Source of the DNA: Progne subis subis
Lineage: Eukaryota > Chordata > Aves > Passeriformes > Hirundinidae
Direction: 5' to 3'
DNA length: 64,000 nucleotides
Assembly (NCBI GenBank): GCA_022316685.1
Contig: JAKJHU010000030.1
Location: forward strand, 19,428,893 to 19,492,892
The notes beneath the pieces were generated by a model, which saw only the letters and a list, made by a program, of their open reading frames with translations, searched no databases and was not told the origin of the DNA. Position 1 is the stretch's first letter. Every line of letters begins with the position of its first letter. This document shows, piece after piece, positions 42,401 through 56,820 of the stretch. A program made the position numbers and the translations under genes.

Positions 42401-45400
42401 TACCAAAACAACTTGCCTGAAAATTAAATTAGACATGAAGAAAGTAATTCCTAAACAATTGTTAGTGAAAATTCAAAAAAATATCTGATTTTCTTTCAGG
42501 ACAAATCACACTGTTTGAATCCTGTCCTTTTTGTCTTTAATGAAAACCTGTCTGGAGACCCTTTGCTACTGAAAATATGTTTACAAATTCATCTTTCCCC
42601 AAAAAGATCATGTTATACATCCTGAAACAGCCTAACAAGTGCAGCTTTAATACCTACCAATGATCTTTTTCCTAAAGTCCTTTTACATCTATTGTCTTAT
42701 GCAAAGAATCTGAATGCAACTGTATACTTAAAGAGACTGTCAAAATATTTTTTTGTTACTTTCTTTCATGTTACCCTTTCTTAAAAGTCTTCTTGGCATA
42801 ATGGCACCAAAAAGCTCAGAGCAATTAATCTAAAGTACAATGCTATGGTGTTTCAAAAACTTGTTTTTTCAGACTTTGATTCCTTTCCAAGAATGAAACC
42901 TACAAAATATATCCCAAACTGCTTCCTTTCCAGTTATGTAAATGCATACATTTTCAGTTAGAATAAGTGGGAATGGTGTCTTATTCCCATTTCCATAAAT
43001 TAAAAAACACAAACAGTTACAATCAGGATAGCATTGATCTGATCCCATGTAATTAAAATTTTCATCTCAAATAACCTGGTTCAAAACAAGACAAAATTAT
43101 GCCAGTATATATGTTTCTATTGTACAGAATGTATATTACTATACATCCTCCCACAATGTATGAAAAAACCTGAATTTTATACCAAGCTGAAAAGGAAGCT
43201 CAAGCATTAAAGCATGGACTGAACTAATGCTGATCACATGCCTAATTCTGCTGTGCCTGGCCCCAGTAAAAGTTGTGACTTGGGGAGACATACATGGACA
43301 AAAATAATCTAATTCTATCAAATTTCACATCAATAGAGAATTGAGCCTTGCAAGGAAGGCACTGCTTTGCTATATTCCACTAGTGGGGTTTTTTTGAGGA
43401 GATTTGACTCATTTCACATTATTTGTACAGCAGAAAGTAAATTCCAATGGACCCCAGAATCCATACTGAACTACAAAATTAATGCTGCTGCAAGGATATA
43501 CAAATATATCAAACAATGTAAACCAGAGGAGCAGGAAAAAGATAGCTCACCGCATAAAATTAAAAAAAAACCCAAACATAATTCCATGGCTCCTTACCAC
43601 AGTATTCACATTCCAAGTCTCCATAAACCTTCCTTATCCTCTCACGCAACTCAGTGGTCATTTGTCTCTTCTGCAAGCTATCCAAGATCTGCATGAAGGC
43701 GACGGATCCGTTCCCCCCGTTGGCTGTAGCTGTGTTAGAAGAGGCTGTCTGTGGGCTGGTGGCTGCACCAGCTTCTGCTTCTGCCAAGGGGTCTGCGGGT
43801 TCTGCCGAATTTTGCATGGGTGGATTGCTTGTTTCTGATCCACCAGGAGGAACAGACTGGATTCTCTCTTCAAGGACAGGAAGGTTCTCAGTCATTGTGT
43901 TGTTCTGACTCGCATTTAAACTTTTGTCTTCAGATAGTAAAAGATGAATTTCTTCACCCTGCTCATTTACAGAACTGCATTGATTAACTTCCTCTTCATT
44001 TGGAGGAGAACCTTTTAACTCCTCAGGGCCAGCAGTACCGTTTTTCAGCAGGAAGCAATCTGATGCTACACAGGGCTGAATGTCTGGGACTGCTATGTCT
44101 GTTGTCTGACACAGCGCCTCTGCTACATTCTTTACCAGAGGATTTTCCAATTCTAAGGAAAGAACTGCATAAATTTTTACATCACCATTATGCTGACCAT
44201 CGTGGTTTACATCTGCAGCAACTGATTCAACTGTAGAAGCAGATTGCTGTGGGGTGTTAACGGCATCAGTACTCGTGACATCTGTAGTTTGTGTCTGCTG
44301 TTCACCAAGGGCTTCTGGCTGGATGTCACCTCCTGGCTCAAGCAGGCAGAAGCTTTGGTTGATAGAACTGTTAAAAACAGAATCCTCCTGCAGATCTGCG
44401 TGCACGTCTTTGATGTGAGCACGGAGCCTCACAGAACTGACAAACTTCTTCAGGCACACAGAACACACATATACAAAAGGGTGCTTTCGAACGTGCAGCT
44501 CGAGGGCTTGGTATTTAGTGGCTCCATGACCACAGAGCTCACAAGCAAAGGGTCTTTCGTCACCATGAATAAGCATGTGACGGTCCCGGTCCAGTTCATT
44601 TTTGAATTTGCGCTCACAAATATGGCAGTCATAGAGAAGTTGTCTTTTGCCCTCTCGTGTCATCAAGCGAAGCTCATCAAAAACATCTTTCACCTTTTTA
44701 TCTAGAAGGTCATGAGTTTCCTTCATATGCTTGATCAAATTTTTAACATCTGAGTATTTCTTTTTGCAGAAACGACAGTGCTGCTTAATCTTCTTATGAA
44801 CCCTTTCGATATGGACTTTGAGATGGCCTTTGCTGAGACAAGTGAAGGTGCAATAATCGCAGCTGAACTTTTCCCCGGTGTGCTTCCGCACGTGAACATT
44901 CAGGTTGGCTTTGATGGCACTGGCGTAACTGCAGTAAGAACACTTGTAAGGTTTTTCATTTGTATGAATCCTCAGATGTGCTTGGAGTGAGTGTTTAAAC
45001 TTGAACACTTTGTTACAGTATTCACATGTAAAAATCTTCAGTTGAGTTGGACCCAACCTAAAAAAACCCAAACACATAGTTATATTTACAGTGATGAACC
45101 TCGGTAATATAATGTGTCAAAATTTCCCTAGACATTCATAATGGACAAAAATGCTTAGTTTTTAAAGAAAATGTATTCTCCAAAGGCATTTTAAATTATA
45201 CAACTTATTCATAGTTAATTTTCAGCTGTTCCTTTATTTAAAGGTCTGTTGGGGGGTTAAGTTTTCCTGTGGAATTTTCCCCCCATAAGTTGCTAGGAGA
45301 CTAAATACTGATGCTTAAAGGGTGCTTGACCCATACAAAAGAAGTAGATCACTTAGTTTAGGGGGAAGGGAAAGGCTCCTGGGAGCTGAGGGTGGTGGTC

Positions 45401-48400
45401 TCGCTGCTCTCAGTTTTTGGAGAGGGCAGTCCAGCGACTGCTGGCTGCGTGGATTCCACTGTTAACGGAGGGGTTCGGTCCTGAGAATTCTATCATCTCT
45501 TGGAGCGCCCAGGAATTCGGAGCTCTTCGCCTGCCCTGCCGGATCTGGGTCAGCCGGGGTCCAGCCGCCGTGGCTTCTTCAGCACTGCTCACTTTGCCTG
45601 CCGGGACACGCCCCTGCCCGCCGGGACAACCTACCGTTTCCAGCCATCAGCCTCGGAAGTCTCCACCATTTCAGTTTGGTGCTCTTGGGGTCCCAAGAGG
45701 TCAGACTGCCCGGGACTTGTGAGACAAAGCCCCTCGGGGTTCTTGGTTCTGTTTGATTATTATTATTATTATTATTGTTATTATTATTATTATTATTGCT
45801 GTTGTTGTTTGTCTGCCCTGTTATATTTACTAGTAAAGGACTGTTATTCCTTTCCCCATAGCTCTGACTGAAAAGTTTTTTTTTAATCTTCCAAATTATA
45901 ATAACACGGAGAGAAGGGATTGGAATTCCTCATTCCTAGAGAGGCCCGCCTCTCCATAGCAGATACCTATCTTTTCAAACCTAGACAAGGTCTCTGACAA
46001 ATACCCCAGTTTCATGAAAACAAATGGGGAAGCACTTAATTCATATTCTGCATGAACACAAATATAAGCACTTCAAAATTACCTGCTTGTTTTCATTGCC
46101 TGTTCATATGGGGTTTGCTGAATGGCATATTCTTGATATCCTTTTCGTTGTGATGGGTCTTGGACTGTTGTGTCTGGAATTGTGGGTTCACTTTCATGAG
46201 GAGAAGCCTCAAGAGGAACAATTTTTCTGGCTCCTAAAGGAAGAATGAAAAGAATGCTCATTAAAAATCTCATACTAGAAATGTACATTGTCTATAATAT
46301 AAAAGTGTACATTAAACAATAAACTCTGTCATCATTAGTTTGACTGTTTTAGTTTCTGTTGTTAATGATGGATACACTTCCAGAAGCTTTCAGTACTTAG
46401 ACCACAGTTCTGCTTAAATAACTTGCCAGGACTGATAGTTAAGAGCGTTATTCATGGTGCTTGGTACCTGCTCCAAGGAGATCCGACATCCAAATATTTC
46501 CACCTTTAAAAAATTTCAAATCTTCTAAATAAAATTTGAATCTTTCTGTTTCTGCTTCATATCACATCCTTTGAAAAATTACACCAAGCTGTTGAATCAA
46601 TTACACATATAAGGCTGGAGAAAAGTTTAGTCTAAAAGACAATTTAGTCTACATTTAACACTCTGTACATCTTTTCCTTAGACTCCTTATATTTTGGGGC
46701 ATATTGCCATCCCTCAGAATAAAAGAATATGTTTGGAACAGGCTTCCCAGGCCAGTGGTCACTGCTCAAGGCCTGACAGAGCTCAAAAAGTGTTTGGACA
46801 ATGCCCTCAGAAACACGGTGTGATTCTTGAGGTTGTCCTGTGCTGGGCCAGGAGCTGGACTCAATCTTTGTGGACCTTTTCCAACTCAGGATATTCTGAT
46901 TCTATGTTCCATATGCCCTTCTCAGTCTCCATTGGGAGCTGAAGGGGCTGTACTGAATGCATTAAGCCCAGATTCCTGAAGATATTATTTATAAAATATA
47001 GGCAGTATTTACATAAAGTCTCTGAAACCACGGTGGGGGTTATCCATTAACTGTGAAAGACAGTGACATTTCATGAAGGAAAAGGAGCACTGTAGACAGC
47101 AAGGAGAAAAACAGAGATTGTGGGTCCTTCAGAGTGATTTTAAGTGGAAAATTGAGATATTTTGAGAAGAGGCCATTTGGGAGTATGTAGAGCTACTGAA
47201 GCTTTTCCTTTCGGACTGGAATCAGCCAACTCTAAACAGAATAACTAAACTGTAATAGTTCTGTTGCTCACTAAACTGGTTGCATCTAAAATCAGCTTTT
47301 TTGGATTACTCTTTTTTAACAAGGCTTTCAGTTCTGTATGAAAGATTCTGCAGGTTCAACAGAATTGATCTTCCAAGTTTTCACCCTAAATGTTACCAGA
47401 ACATTACAACTTCTATTCTTCCTGTTCCTCCCTCTCTCACAAATGTCAGGTTGTCCACAGGATTATATCTCCCAAACTGCAATGTGGTAGTTCAGTGACA
47501 TGGGACTTTGTCATTACAGCACAGGAGCCATGGTTCAGTCGGTGGTTTCAGTACAAAGACATCAGAAAAGTATTCAGTACAAAGACACCAGAAAAGTGTT
47601 CCAATACTTCAATACTTAAAATAGAAGCAAATTCTATATTTCGAGTGACTCAGTTACAAGAAAATAGGTCTTAAACTGCTTTATATGCATGATTCCAGGC
47701 CTCCTGTTTCCTGATTGAGACAAAAATCCTCATTAAATGCTCCACACAAACTCTCCTCTGTGCCCTTCTGCATTTCAGGATGTTTGAGCATTTCCTAAAA
47801 GGACTGCTGAACTGTTTACTAGACTTTCATACTATCACTATAAAAATTTAATCACCTAAATTGGGTGAACTAAATATATACTCTCTAGATAAACAGTAAC
47901 TCACCAGTATTTTGCATACTTTGAGTGGGCAGAATGCTCCAAGGTTATCCTCATGTTACTGCCTCTAAATTACCTATGCAGTTCACAGAGAAACAAATGT
48001 CTTTAAGAACTTGAAGAGGGAGATTCAGATTTTTAGACATGCTGATGAAGCACCTGCTCCCAAAAGCAATCATGTCCCCTAGTGGGAGGTTGCTACTTCC
48101 CACCCTTAGAAGATAAGGAAGCATTAAGAAACATTAAATGTCTCCATCCACTTGGGATGCTGACAGAGCAACAGCCACAGCAATCACCACTAGATCACAA
48201 ACTAATGACTACAGCATATGCCCAGGAAGTGAGAAAATTGATTTCTAGGCTCTACCTAGCCCAGTCCGCACATGCCCCAAATCCCAAAAGAATGCCCTCA
48301 ATATTCAGGCTAGGGAAATGCCTAAGAAAAAGGCAAACACATACAAGGTCTTATTTTTCATTAAAAACATCATATGCCAATAAGGAAGATAAAGGTTTTC

Positions 48401-51400
48401 CTGTTTCCCTAGGCAATCACTTCAGTAAGTCAAAGCATATAAATATCAGGGTGAAAAAAAGAAGAAGTTTACTGTACTGATCACTTCTTTCTCCAGCACT
48501 ATCATATCTCTATTTTAAAGGCAGAATCGACTTTAGTTTACCTGACTTTATTTATGCCTTTTGCTTTCCTCTTTTCAGTCAATATGATCTACGTAAATCT
48601 GCCTTCAGAAGAATAAGATTTGAGTCCCTCATGACAGACTGACAGAAACTTCTGGAGATAAGCATTAGCCAGTGAGCCTCATCTCTGACTCAAACTCCGA
48701 GATGGCCTCCAGCCTCTTACAGTCTGTCCCTTAGAAAAGCAGCCTGTCCTTCACTACAGAGTTCTCCAATAATTATCAACAGTCTAAAAGGTAATAGAAT
48801 TATTAGGAATGGATCAGAAACAAACCAGGGAAGAACCGCAACTTAATTCTGAAAACTTCCTGTAGCTTCAAGTATGGATCACGAAAAAGGATAACGAAGA
48901 ACCAGAAAACAGTAACAAAGACAAAATCAAAAGGATTTGGTTTGGGAAAAGGATACAGAATTAGGAGACCTTCAGCTTGGAAAAGAGGTAATTGAAAGTG
49001 AAATATTAGAAAAAAGCTTTGTAATTAGCAATTCAGTAACAAAAAAAGTGTGAATAATCATTATCTCACAACCCACAAAAATTTTTTCTAATTGTCATCT
49101 GAAATCTTCCAACAGAATTTTACTGTAATGGACACAAAAAAGGGATATTTCCATGCTTTCTCTAAACTAGGTAACAGGTGGGTACAGATTGTTAATGCTT
49201 GCAGAGAAAGGACTAAGTTTAGATAGTGCTTAAAGAACTTTAAACTTTATTTTCAACTTAACTTTACAGATGGTCTAGTACACAGAAAGCAGAAGAGAAG
49301 GGAGTACTATTTTATCTATTTGTATTCTTCAACAGCAGTCTACAGCAGTAAGTCATCTCTTCACCACATGATAAATCTCAAAAAAAAAAAAAAAAAGTCT
49401 ATGAAAAACACTGTGAAAGATCCTTATTAAAAACTCCAGACATTTAAGTATTACTGAGAAAGGGAAACTGTATAAGAATTGCAAGTGACATTAAGATATG
49501 GTTAGATTGTGGAAATTAATGGAAAAAAATAGAAGGAAAATTAATGAAAAATAAATGAAACTATAATTGCATTAAATGAAATATTTTTCCTTTGAATCTT
49601 TAGAGTTAAACACTTCTATCATATCCTCTAGAGTTTCCAAATTCTGAAAAGTTGGGTGACAATTCATAACTTTTTGAAGAATACTAACTTTTTTATTAAA
49701 CATAATTTAGCTGGGAACTTGAATGTAATAAGATTATTAATTGTCAGTCAAACAGAAGAGAAGACCTTCAAAAACTGCTGCAGGTTCATACTTGACCATA
49801 AATCCTTTGGGCTCATTAAAGTCTTCTGAATATTTGATGTACTATGCCCAAGTACCTCCAAAGTTTAAGTTATTTTACTCTTTTGGGTACCTCAAAAAGC
49901 ATATGTGCAAGAAAGCCCAAAATTTTGGTAGTCTAAAGAAAAATTTCACTAGGTAGTAATTAAGGCAACAATATCCGCTAGATTTACATTTCCTCCCTGC
50001 ATCACATGCTTCCTACATTTGCTTCATTATCTATATTGACTATTATTTCATTTGCATTTTTATGCCAGTTTTGTAAGGGAATAGATCTTTGACTGCATTA
50101 TCCACCATGTCTTTCCTTCCCCTCTTGGAAATTCTTCAAGTCCTTGCCAGAAATGTAAGATAAAAACTCTTACAAGGTACATAAAATTTAGCACCAGGAG
50201 AGGGGAAACTCCATTTATGGCTCTTTCCAAAAGCCCTGAGGAAGGGAGGCTTGTCTATTTCCATAAAGTAATGCCTAGAGGACCCCTCTTACACCTCCAT
50301 GAGCCCCTGAACCAGCATATCACAGATCTCAATATCAAAAGCTATTAACAACATGGAGAATCCTGCTAGCTTCCAACCCACAACAAAAAAAAAATGAAGA
50401 CCTTAAAGTTGTTCTGACAGTTACAAGCAAAACAAATACTCAGAAATGTTAGCGATAATGAAAAGGAGAACAATAAAACTACAAAGCTGAAAATAATGCA
50501 CAAAACTATTAAAAAGGGATTCTTACAGTCAGAATGGTCAATGGTTTATAACGAGTTAATGGTTTAGAGAAACAGTCAAATGCAAATCTAGTTCTAACTA
50601 AATTGTTTGAAACCTGTAATCATTATGTAGAGCTTGATTTTCAAATATATAAACATTTTTTCTGTTCTTGGTGAGGATTATATAATCTTCTTCTTTAAAA
50701 TTGTTCACAGGCTAAACATAACTGATGTTGATGCAGTAACTGAGGTTAATTACAGCCAGGTCCAGCATTTCTTGTACCTGTGTAGAAATGTGACTGAAGT
50801 TCTACAATTATGTATCTGCAAGATGCAGAGATTCTGTATCAAAATAATCAAATAATGCTAAATATTTTTCATACACTAAATAGTCTAAGCAATTTGGTCA
50901 TATACCAGTGAGAATTTTATACAGTGTCAGCATAGTTTTAAAAAATTTATTATATAACTGGTGATTTTGGTTACCTGGAATAGTTTCATGGGCTGTCAAA
51001 ACCACGCTTATAATAGGATTTTTAGCTCCTGAAACCTGTTCAGTCTCCTTAGTTGATGCTGTTTTCTCTGTTTTCTGAACTCTGGGCCTCTTGGGAGTTT
51101 TTTCTCGCTCATCTTCCTTCCTGTCAAGGTCAACGTCAGAATCATTACCTAAAGAGCAAACATCAAAAATAAGGTAACTATGTACAAAAGCAATGCTGGT
51201 AACATAGTCACTAAGACTGCAAGAACAAATGGGGAGAAAATCTATGCTACAGTAGAAAGAAAGACAGTATCAAAACAAGTTGTGCTGCATGATCCTTAAA
51301 GGGGAAATTTTTCCCCCCTCTATTTAATGAAATTAGTATGATACTTATATAAACACAGAAAATAAGAGAGAAAAATTATTTTAAAAACGAACTTTCAGAA

Positions 51401-54400
51401 ACATTTGTTTCTAAATTCATTCACATTATTGTGGATTTCTGTGAAAATGCTACAAACTTTGTCAAAGTTCTCATGATTTTGCAATGAATGAACAATTTAT
51501 TTTTCTCTTTTCCATATTTAATTGTCCTGACAATCTTAGGATTATTTCTTTTAGTACCGGCTTCATTATCAATATTATTTAATGTGAAGTCTTTTGACAA
51601 TCTCTTTGGATTAGACCTTCTTCCTCTCCTGTTGTTGTAATCAACAGCCAAAAACATAATTTTCTTTTTACTGTTGATTCAAGAATAATTAGGGTTCAAA
51701 ATAGTTCTTTGGTTCAACCTAACTCCGAACATGTAATTCCTCATTTCGAAGACCTGCACTTCCAAATCATTCTCTGTTGCGGTTCATAATGTCTTCAATG
51801 TCCTTAATTGGATACATTTTCAACCTGTTAACTAAAGTCACACAACAGTTGTATGCAAAATGCTTTTATGAGATAAAAACGAATCGCCAGTAATCAGCTG
51901 CTTTCTTTCTTAAAGCAAATGAGTAATTTTTTTACTGGAATTCTAAAAAATAAAATAAAAGCTAAAACAAACAAACAAAAAACCCACCTCACCCAACAGT
52001 CTCTTTATAGATAAATAATTAGCAGCATAGATAAAAAACCAGAGAACTCTTAAGTGTATGCCAATAAAATTTCTTATATGAGATGAAGTGGTAGAAGATG
52101 CAGATAAGAAAAAACAAAGTCAGCAAATTAATACATTATGCAAATGTTCCAGAGGCAATGAACAAGGAAAGAAGAAACTAATGGAAGAAAATTATAAATA
52201 AACACAGTGATTTTTTTTTTTTTTTCTCCTCTCTCAATCTGTATCAGTTGATTCAATCTCCAGAGTAAGCAATTCCATGTATATACAAAATATGCTATAG
52301 CTGCCAAAATGAGATAGGGAAACAAAATATAAATTAAAAAAAAAAACAAAAAAAAACCAGTAAGAGCAAAGCTGTAGTGTGTCCAGACTTGTCTCTGAAA
52401 TGAAACAGCAGAAGGAGTGAAAAGATATACAACATGGAAGTGGCTGTTTCAATTCCAGTAATATTTTGTAAATACTCAGCTGAGATTGAAACAAAGACTG
52501 TCTCTGCAGCCTGACTGTAATGGAGCAAAGGTTTAAAGTGTCCTGGCTGTTCCTTACAAAAATGAAGGACACAAGCAGAAGCTAAAGCAGCACAGGTAGG
52601 GCTGATCACATAACCTGTATAAACCAATTTCTTTACTAGACAAAGAACCAGAAAGAAACAAGGTGTGCAGGAAGTTTAGCTTTCTCAGTGTAATGGTTTT
52701 AATTTAATAAAACTAGGCAGAAACACCAATTAATGTAGGGGTTTTAGTATTAATTTTCTTTTTGTGGGAGGGAGAGATTAGCAAAAAAAAACCCAAAGCA
52801 GGCTTAAGCTTAAAAATGAACAAAAAATAGTTTTATTAACATATATTAAAAGAATGAGGAAAAAAAGTTGAGAAAAAAAACTTAAACAGAATGACACTTT
52901 AAAACACGCTTATTTCCTCTTACAAACTATTAACTTTCTTACTAACAACACAGAAAGACACAACTTAGGATTTTCAGTCAGTTTCACTATTTAGACATAA
53001 TCACTCATTACTCTAGGAGAAGAGTCTTTCTAAGATCTTTTCATGAAGACACTTGCCACAAGACAAAATAGTCCAGTGCTCTCCATGTCACACATCTGCT
53101 GCCGCCCGGAGTTTTCGCAGACTGCGATGTTCTATCAGCAAATCTTCTCAGTGTATCTGGGGTACTATTTACGAATACTTCTTCTAGTCTAAAATATCTT
53201 TGTCTCAAAGGCTGAGACCTCCCTTTAACCCAGGAGCGGGGGTTTCAAAGTTCCCAAATAAATCTCAATTACATCAGTCCTTAATTTTGATTAGAATAGC
53301 ATTCTACCCAAAAATACTAAGATGCTGCAAAGAACAGTTCATTTCTCCATCATTTACCTTAGAAAAGTCCAGTTAAAAATGTCCACTTCTTCAATCCTAT
53401 TCCAATATTATTAGTTCTTTTACTTCTAATCTAACTGACTTCATTCAGTGCCTGTTCTAGTACTCTTTGTTTTATTTCTTCTTTCTTTTAAGGAAGAATT
53501 GTGCTTTAAGAGTTCCATGTTGCTAGAAAAGGGTTAAATCTGTTCAGGCTTGCAAAAAAAAAACCAAAAATAAAAAAACCACATGAGGCTGCAGGAGCTG
53601 AAGAAAATGCAAAGTTGGGCTGATGGAGGAAGCTGGTAGATGTCCTTTTTTCCACCCCTCGGTCTCATCCAGAGTGGCTCAGTTCGGAGTTGTTATGAAG
53701 CTGCAGGCTTTCTTTCTCTGCTGCCAGCAGCGATTAAGCTGGGCCACGTTTTCTGCCGCGGTCTGAACACATGGTCAGCATTGTTGAACTGCAGACGATT
53801 TCTTCCCTGCGGGGGAAAGGGCTTAGCTGGCCTAGACCCTCTCTGTGAGGGCAGCGGCTTTCAGGGGCCCAGGCGGGCCCGGCCCCCCATGATGTCACCT
53901 CATGGCAGATCCCCAAAGCAAGAGAGAGGCTGATCACCAGCAATTAGTTTTAAATGTCCCCTCCAAAGTTGCATCAACATTTCCTATGGGTTAACTTAGC
54001 TGCCAATATCCTGGCTAGCTTTTTGATAGGTCCTTGTTCTCCTCCCCAAACCACTCCACGGTTAGGGCAGGGAAAAGTATCTCACATTTTTCTATAACTA
54101 GAAAACAAAATTGTGCCAACCCATGATACTCAGGCATCCTAAGACAGACATCTGTACACTGGCAACTGGCAGTGATTTAATATTAAACTGTAAGCCTGAA
54201 ATTAATTTTTAGAATCTCCAGAATTTGGAACAACCACAAAGCAAACTGAATTCAAACACAGCCAGCCATGATTCTGCCCAGCTTCCAGCTCCTCCGCCTG
54301 GAGAGCCCCCAACTTTTCAGCACCTACTAATGATTTCTTCAATTTCATTACAAAAATTCCTTGATCTATGCCTCTTCTCAACAAGGTTTTTCTCTGTGGA

Positions 54401-56773
54401 CTTCTATGATTTTGGAAAACATTGTTGCTTTATAGGCATAAAGAGTTTCATAAGATCCCCATTTAACTCCTTAATATAGTTGTAAATTATTCATTTATAC
54501 TAAAAGCATATAGTTCTAGCACTGATATTTCTGTGCAATACTTGAAAGGGATATATGAAGATAAAGAAAAATCCCCTTCAAACAGAACCTGCTTGTGCAG
54601 TGGTTTCTTTTGGTGTGAGCTGAGCAGGGGTGGAAGGAAACAGTTGGACTCTGTCTTATAGGACTTTTCCAACCTTGGTGATTCTATGAAACAAACACAC
54701 ATTTTCACATTTTTTTCACTGAACAGCCTCTGTTAGTTTATTAGCTAGAATAAAGTGAATCATCACAAATTTCTTAGCAGGACCAGATTATCAACACAAG
54801 AAAGTCTGCTCATAAAAAATCAGAATACACAGAATCAACTGAGTTTGAAGGGACCCATAAGGATCATGGAGTCCAACTCCTGGCCCTGCACAGGACTGTC
54901 CCCAAGAGCCACACCATGTGCCTGAGAATGCAATCTGCTTATTGAATTGTTTCCCTGAGGGTACTTCACACTCTGGGTTAATTACTCTGCTTTTGTTCAG
55001 TGTGCAGTAAGCAAAACTGAAAAGCATAAGAAAATAACCCCAAAAGATTTTATATACCTATGGACAACACATGCTTTAGGTAAAAGAAATCTAGAACCCT
55101 ATACTGGAATGAAAGCTCTGATGAGGAGAATAGAATTTTCTCCACTTTGCTAGGAATCATGTAATTCCTTGTAGTTACATGAATAGAATCCAAGCACCTT
55201 ACTCCTAAACTCTCCTTTCTAACCAATAGAAAGATTCAAACTATTAATCAGTTTAATGAGGAAGTAAAGTGGCTGAAGATAAATAACAAATTTAATATGT
55301 TAATATGCAACTCTATCAACTTTTGAGTATTGGAATCATACTTAAAAAAAAAAGAGAGCCATAGATGTGAGTTTGTCTGTGATCCATGTTAGTGAATAAC
55401 TACAACCACAATAATAAGCCAACAAACATTTCACATTGTTTTTATTTCCTCACATGCCTCTGGCAGGCAGATCAGTTTGGAAGTTCTTTCAGCTCAACCA
55501 AGGGTCAAGGTGAAGAGACGTATTACAATAAATATTGCTGACTGTCTCCTTGCTTTCAAAACAGACCACAAATACTATTGTAAAAGACTTAAAAACAACA
55601 TACAGAATTGCAATATAAAAATATTTCTTTGTTAAAATGGTGCCATTTCATATGCATTTGAGCATGTAGGCTGAGCACCAAAAATTAAGGCCATACCAAA
55701 AAAAAAAAAAAAATTCATACAAAGCACAAAGCTGGTAAGTATTTCAAACAAAGAATCTCAACTTCCTATATGACTCAAATATCTCAGCTTTCTCCATATG
55801 AGCTGAGAACACCCAGCCCCCAAGAGGAGGACTATATTCAGTATGAGCAAAGGTGTGAGGAAGCTACTGAGTGCCGTGCAATCTCAACACAAAAAAAAAA
55901 AAAAAAAAAAAGCCACACACAGATTGGTGAGAAATAGCAGTGAGAAAACTCCACTGATTTCCTGATCATACAACTGCTACCAGTGCTGATGATCAGTAAG
56001 AACATTTTCACCCTCACATGATACCTGATCAAAAAAATCCCCATCTGTTACCCTGTTTTTTCTGAGTTTTTCAAAGCCTTTTTGAATTTCATAAATGGAG
56101 TCAGATCCTTTTAGTTACTGTAGAATATTAGAGCAGTCTTCTACCTTTTTCCCACAGATGTAACATAAACAAATCCTTTGTTTTTCATTCTCTGTCCTTT
56201 ATTTGCATATTTCTAACCTGAAAATAATTGTAACTGACAGTTGGTTTAGCCACTTGGCTGAAAGGTGAAAAACCCCAGAAGCCAATCTTCTGCTAGACCC
56301 ACAAATGTATAAAAAGTAAAAAATAAAACAAAGAGGCTCTCTCTCCGCCTGTCTCAGCTTTGAGCTGGATCGGAAGGACCTCTGCCCTGAGAAAATCTCT
56401 TGTTTGCGTGTGACTGCTTTGTGTGTCTCGGTGACACCCATCTCTCTACAGTGATCTAGTTCTGATACTTAAACATTAAAATTTAGTCACTAATTTAATG
56501 CCTGTTGATGGCAGTAGCCCCATTCTACCCCTGTCTGAAAGGAAGAAACATCTTCCAGAAACAATTTGTTGATAAGGAGCTGGGGTGCACACATTGCCAA
56601 CACTTTTTGCTACAAAGAGAAACTATTTTGTGGTCGGTGTGTAACCTGAGACTTAATCCTTCAAACCAACAATCCCTATCAAACCACCAAATGAACAAGC
56701 ACCTTAACTCTCAATGACAGCTGCTTTGTTCCTGACCTCTCTCTACATGAAAAAAAAAAAAAACAAAAAAACC

Positions 56774-56820
<47 letters not shown>

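Larger units (their letters stand above)
46234..50974 (-). other. ZFAT intron between exons 2 and 3
   Basis: A 4.7-kb intron with a CR1 fragment at 46725-46905, a 26-bp tandem duplication at 47547-47598 and an A run at 49379-49396. A 132-codon open frame at 48082-48480 has no recognisable domain. Confidence 0.8.

Noticed and set aside
43658..44705. Several plus-strand open frames of 70-150 codons
   Set aside because: They are antisense shadows of the large ZFAT finger exon.
45417..45871. Two plus-strand open frames
   Set aside because: They lie wholly inside the solo LTR and its trinucleotide array, so they reflect its GC-rich composition and repeat, not a gene.
48082..48480. 132-codon open frame on the plus strand
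   Set aside because: No recognisable motif and no flanking splice or promoter support.
45247..54128. Possibility that the two LTRs at 45247 and 52689 belong to one provirus
   Set aside because: They differ in sequence, orientation and target duplication, and ZFAT exons lie between them.
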